NCBI RefSeq assembly: GCF_024704385.1 | Contig: NZ_JAJDFX010000002.1 | Span: 3,162,001-3,226,000, forward strand | From: Cellulomonas sp. P24 | GTDB taxonomy: Bacteria; Actinomycetota; Actinomycetes; Actinomycetales; Cellulomonadaceae | Direction: 5' to 3' | Length of the DNA: 64,000 nt | Shown here: positions 60,946-64,000 of the stretch, one piece after another | How the letters are laid out: every line of letters starts with the position of its first letter | Numbering within the stretch: the first letter of the stretch is position 1 | Program-made: the position numbers and the translations under genes | The notes under the pieces: model-generated | Seen by the model: only the letters and a program-made list of their open reading frames with translations | Databases searched by the model: none | What the model was told of the DNA's origin: nothing

Positions 60946-62159
60946 CACTTCTCGTAGGTGAAGTCGGCCAGCACGACGCCCTGCGTGAACGCCTCGTCCG
61001 GGGTGATCTCCGGGTACGGCGTCGACGGCAGGACCTCGAAGCTGCAGGCACCCTCCCATGCGTCGAGCACACCCGTCTTGCACAGGAAGAGATCGACCGT
61101 GTACCGCCCGGGGCGCAGCCAGAGGTCCTTGATCGTCATGGCCGCGCGCTGCTCGTGTGCCGGGTCGAGCCACAGGCCGACGAGGCGGGAGTCGCACTGG
61201 GCGATCACGACACCGTTCGCGTCGTTGACGTGGCAGGAGACGTAGTAGCTGCCCACCATGTCGCGGTTGGCGGCGACGGCGAACTCGACGATCTTGTCCT
61301 GGGTGGGTTCGAGCACCTGGTCGGCGACCTTCGCGTCGACGAAGCGCAGCTCACCGGTGCCGGGCCGACGCGCGGCGTCGATCTGCTCGGTGGAGAAGTC
61401 GAGGAAGCTCTCGCGGTACCGGGCGAGGGCGTCGTCGACACTGCCGTGGAAGACCAGGCGTCCACGGTCGAGGAACATCGCGGACGTGCACAGGCTGGTG
61501 ACCGTCTGCACCTGGTGCGAGACGTAGAGCACCGTGCGTCCGTCCCGGGCGACGTCACGCATCTTCGCCAGGGACTTGCGCTGGAACTCGGCGTCACCGA
61601 CGGCGAGCACCTCGTCGATCGCGAGGATCTCCGTCTCCAGGTGTGCCGCCACCGCGAAGGCGAGCCGGACGTACATCCCGGAGGAGTAGCGCTTGACCTG
61701 GGTGTCGAGGAACTTCTCGACGCCGGAGAAGTCCACGATCTCGTCGAAGCGGCGCTGGATCTCCTTGCGTCGCATGCCCAGCAACGTGCCGTTGAGGTAG
61801 ACGTTCTCCCGTCCGGTCAGCTCGCCGTGGAACCCGGTGCCGACCTCGAGCAGGCTGCCGATCCGTCCGGAGAGCTCGATGCGCCCGGCGGTCGGTGCGG
61901 TGATCCGGGTGAGCAGCTTGAGCAAGGTGCTCTTGCCCGCGCCGTTCCGACCGACGATGCCCACGGCCTCACCCCACGGGATCTCCAGGCTCAGGTCGTG
62001 CAGCGCCTCGAAGTTCTCGTAGGTGTTGCGGGTGAGCGGGTGCCGGACGCGTTGGACGACCGCCTCCGAGAGGGTCGTCGGACGGTTGGCGCGGTGATAG
62101 ATCCTGTACGACTTCGACACCCCGCGCAGCGAGACGGCCGATGGCGCGGACTCCGACAT
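60942..62159 (-). CDS. wzt: Polysaccharide ABC transporter ATPase with Wzt C-terminal domain
   Basis: 405 aa. ATPase domain (about 1-245): Walker A GIVGRNGAGKST, signature KRYSSGMYVRLAFAVA, Walker B ILAIDEVLAVGD, H-loop VLYVSHQ. A C-terminal beta-sandwich of about 145 residues (IVEFAVAANRDMVGSYYVSCHV, IKDLWLRPGRYTVDLFL) matches the Wzt_C carbohydrate-binding domain that recognises the finished glycan in Wzm/Wzt exporters. ATG 62159. Leads the minus operon wzt-wzm-GT-GT2-GT4-acyltransferases; a GGGTGAATT motif lies 100 nt upstream. Confidence 0.94.
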   Translation of the reverse strand: MSESAPSAVSLRGVSKSYRIYHRANRPTTLSEAVVQRVRHPLTRNTYENFEALHDLSLEIPWGEAVGIVGRNGAGKSTLLKLLTRITAPTAGRIELSGRIGSLLEVGTGFHGELTGRENVYLNGTLLGMRRKEIQRRFDEIVDFSGVEKFLDTQVKRYSSGMYVRLAFAVAAHLETEILAIDEVLAVGDAEFQRKSLAKMRDVARDGRTVLYVSHQVQTVTSLCTSAMFLDRGRLVFHGSVDDALARYRESFLDFSTEQIDAARRPGTGELRFVDAKVADQVLEPTQDKIVEFAVAANRDMVGSYYVSCHVNDANGVVIAQCDSRLVGLWLDPAHEQRAAMTIKDLWLRPGRYTVDLFLCKTGVLDAWEGACSFEVLPSTPYPEITPDEAFTQGVVLADFTYEKW

Positions 62160-62257
62160 GCGACCCCCAGAGGATGGACGCGACCGACGCCTTCGACGGC
62201 AACGGTCGCGACCTCAGGCTAGCCCGAGACCGGCTCGCGCCGACCCGGATCCGGACG

Positions 62258-62266
62258 AATTCACCC
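62258..62266 (-). promoter_or_regulatory. GGGTGAATT motif upstream of wzt
   Basis: AATTCACCC on the plus strand, reading GGGTGAATT towards wzt, in the 139-nt gap between the GT4 stop and the wzt start. It matches the GGGTGAAWT class found before 33021, 45607 and 48691, suggesting common control and a promoter of its own for the export operon. Confidence 0.4.
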
Positions 62267-62298
62267 GTTTTGCCCAGGTGGCCCGAGTGCCCGGCGGC

Positions 62299-63345
62299 TC
62301 AGGAGACGAGCGATCGCCAGATGGCGGCGTGCGCCGCTGCGCTGCGCTCCCAGGTGAAGTCCGCCGCGCGGAGTCGTCCCCGGGCCACCATGGCCTCGAT
62401 CGTCGGATCGCCCGAGATCGCCCAGACCAGTCCGTCGGCGATCCCGTCCGGGTCGGGCTCGACCAGGATCCCGGCGTCACCGCACACCTCGGGCAGCGCA
62501 GAGCGGTCGGCGGCGACGACGGGGACGCCGGCGGCCATGGCCTCGAGGGCCGGCAGCCCGAACCCTTCGTAGAGCGACGGGACCACGACCGCCTCGGCAC
62601 CCGCGACGAGGCCCGGAAGGATGCTCGAGGAAACCCGACCGATCGGCAGCGCGCGGGCGAGCGGACCGAACAGGGCGTCGCGTCGTGCGCTCGGGGGACC
62701 GACGAGGACGAGCGTGACGTCGGGCAGCGCACCCTGGACGAGCTGCCATGCACCGGCGAGACCCTCGAGGTTCTTGCGCAGCGAGGACCCGCCGGCGTGC
62801 AGGACATAACGGCCCGAGACACCGAGCGAGGCGAGCACGTCGGGTCCCAGGGGCTCCGCACGGGCGAACCTCGGGTCCACGCCGTTGGAGATCGCGTGAG
62901 GGAGGGGGATGCCGAGCCTCTCGGCGACGTCGTGGGCAGCGAACGCCGAGGGGCACACGACGGCCGCCGCGCGGCGCGCCTCGGCGGCCGCGTGCGGCTC
63001 GGGTCTGGTCTCGTCGGGGAACCGCCACGCGACCGTGTCGTGGATCGTGAGGACCTCGGGTCCGGGTGCGGGCGGCAGCGAGAGCCCCATGCGGTGGACC
63101 ACGTCGGCGCGCGGGTACAGCAGCGCCCCGACGGCGCGCCTGGTGCGTGCCGAGGCGTTCGCCAGGACGTAGGAGGGAACACGGACCGTTCCGGCGAGCG
63201 GCGAGCGCAGCGTGCGCACCACGCTGCGGCGCACCTGCCAGGTCGGGCCGAGCTCGGCGGGTGCGCGTGACGCGACCTCTTCCTCGTACACCTGCTGGCC
63301 CATGGGCACGGGGACGGCGTTGGTGGCGATCGTCAGGCGAGGCAT
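62299..63345 (-). CDS. GT4 family glycosyltransferase (mannosyltransferase-like)
   Basis: 348 aa. GT-B enzyme: LTIATNAVPVPMGQQVYEEEV, DVVHRMGLSLPPAPG, LTIHDTVAWRFPDE, VCPSAFAAHDVAERLG, YVLHAGGSSLRKNLEGL and the donor motif SLYEGFGLPALEAMAAGVPVVA, the pattern of WbdB/MtfA-type mannosyl- or rhamnosyltransferases. ATG 63345 has GGAGGG 6 nt upstream. Divergent from the next GT4 gene, with TAGGCT on the minus strand (63386-63381) as -10. Confidence 0.91.
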   Translation of the reverse strand: MPRLTIATNAVPVPMGQQVYEEEVASRAPAELGPTWQVRRSVVRTLRSPLAGTVRVPSYVLANASARTRRAVGALLYPRADVVHRMGLSLPPAPGPEVLTIHDTVAWRFPDETRPEPHAAAEARRAAAVVCPSAFAAHDVAERLGIPLPHAISNGVDPRFARAEPLGPDVLASLGVSGRYVLHAGGSSLRKNLEGLAGAWQLVQGALPDVTLVLVGPPSARRDALFGPLARALPIGRVSSSILPGLVAGAEAVVVPSLYEGFGLPALEAMAAGVPVVAADRSALPEVCGDAGILVEPDPDGIADGLVWAISGDPTIEAMVARGRLRAADFTWERSAAAHAAIWRSLVS

Positions 63346-63383
63346 GCGTGGCCCTCCGGTGCAGCGGATGGGGAATCCCGAGC

Positions 63384-63408
63384 CTAGCGGCGGATGGCGC
63401 GCTGCTAG
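63384..63408. promoter_or_regulatory. Inverted repeat over divergent glycosyltransferase promoters
   Basis: Arms CTAGCGGCG (63384-63392) and CGCTGCTAG (63400-63408), one mismatch, 7-nt spacer. It overlaps the minus-strand -10 TAGGCT (63386-63381) and the plus-strand -10 TAGCGT (63406-63411), so one bound dimer could block both. Confidence 0.4.
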
Positions 63409-63440
63409 CGTGACTCGCACGTCCGGACGAAGGGCACGCG

Positions 63441-64000
63441 ATGGCACCGCGCACGATCGCGCTCGTGGTGAGCTCGTTCGTGCCGCGCGTCGGCGGGGTC
63501 GAGGAGCACGTGCTGCACGTCGCTCTCGAGCTGCACCGGCGCGGGCACCGGCCCGTGGTGTGGAGCGTCGACCAGGGGGACGAGGGGACGGTCGCCGAGG
63601 TCGGCGGTGTGCCCGTGCGCTACCTGCCGTGCCCGCTGCCTGCGCGCAAGGCGGCTGCGCTCGCGTCGTTCGCGTACCGAGCGCCAGCAGCCGCGGTCGC
63701 GTGGCGGCGGGCCTACGTGGGCGATCGTCCCGCGCTGCTGCACGTGCACTGCTTCGGCCCGAACGGTGTCTGGGCCGGTGCGCTGGCGGACATGACCCGG
63801 ACGCCGCTGGTCGTCACGTCGCACGGGGAGACGACGGGCGACGCGCACGGCGTGTTCGACGTCTCGGGGCTCGCACGCGCCGCACTTCGTCGTGCGATGA
63901 CCACCGCGGACGCCGTGACCGGGTGCTCGCAGGCGACCCTCGACGACCTGGAGGGGCGTTTCGGTCTCGCGACAGGTCGTGGACGAGTGGTCCCGAACGG
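63441..64000 (+). CDS. GT4 family glycosyltransferase, 3' end outside window
   Basis: About 186 residues are visible, open to the window edge. N-terminal GT-B half: TIALVVSSFVPRVGGVEEHVL, LLHVHCFGPNGVWAGALADM, PLVVTSHGETTGDAHGVFD and DAVTGCSQATLDDL, as in GT4 N-terminal domains. ATG 63441 has GAAGGG 6 nt upstream. It shows that the polysaccharide locus continues beyond the window. Confidence 0.88.
   Translation, partial: MAPRTIALVVSSFVPRVGGVEEHVLHVALELHRRGHRPVVWSVDQGDEGTVAEVGGVPVRYLPCPLPARKAAALASFAYRAPAAAVAWRRAYVGDRPALLHVHCFGPNGVWAGALADMTRTPLVVTSHGETTGDAHGVFDVSGLARAALRRAMTTADAVTGCSQATLDDLEGRFGLATGRGRVVPN

Overview
The window is about 72-74% GC by eye, dense, and full of GTG starts. It carries an actinobacterial housekeeping island in the gene order known from Mycobacterium tuberculosis and the Micrococcales: a GlpR-like membrane protein, tRNA-Ala, pmt/rsmI, metG-tatD, Rpf-type muralytic enzymes, rsmA-ispE, an ABC-F protein, tRNA-Gln, then glmU-prs-rplY-pth. 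The best guess is a member of the Cellulomonadaceae or a close relative; this comes from gene order and composition, not from a search.

Layout. 1-14.4 kb: the end of a glpR-like gene, tRNA-Ala(CGC), an XRE-cupin regulator divergent from a GNAT gene, mgsA with a broken TetR gene, a CurA-like oxidoreductase, a DUF4349 lipoprotein, a DUF1304 membrane protein, a GH20 hexosaminidase, protein O-mannosyltransferase divergent from rsmI, a GAF-GAF-EAL c-di-GMP phosphodiesterase, a nicotinamidase and an aminotransferase. 14.4-16 kb: an AbiEi/DUF559 endonuclease-like gene embedded in several unrelated GC-rich tandem repeats. 16-32.9 kb: metG, tatD, two paralogous G5-domain muralytic genes (the second frameshifted), rsmA, ispE, an ABC-F gene, a GT-C membrane protein, a MarR gene, a frameshifted TetR gene, tRNA-Gln, glmU, prs, rplY and pth.

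33-64 kb (continuing past the edge): a large surface-polysaccharide locus next to pth. It starts with a sugar-phosphate transferase, a GT4 enzyme, a Wzz/BY-kinase-like protein and another GT4. A minus-strand operon follows (GT4-GT2 fusion, O-antigen-ligase-like protein, three glycosyltransferases). Next is a nucleotide-sugar cassette (SDR epimerase, divergent C-methyltransferase, RmlC-like epimerase, class III aminotransferase, RfbF-like nucleotidyltransferase, PIG-L deacetylase, pyruvyltransferase). Two divergent GT2 genes follow, and then a minus-strand export and modification operon (Wzt, Wzm, three glycosyltransferases, two acetyltransferases). Two divergent GT4 genes close the window. Together these could initiate, build, decorate (pyruvyl, acyl, amino and branched-sugar groups) and export a cell-surface glycan.

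Two general points. First, eight genes are broken by nine single-base frameshifts, nearly all in C or G runs; this looks more like indel errors in the assembly than real decay, so the broken genes are given as whole loci. Second, many transcription units appear leaderless, with a -10-like TANNNT element 6-7 nt before the start codon. Short motifs recur in front of envelope genes (GTnAC-N6-GTnAC) and polysaccharide genes (GGGTGAAWT) and may mark two regulons.
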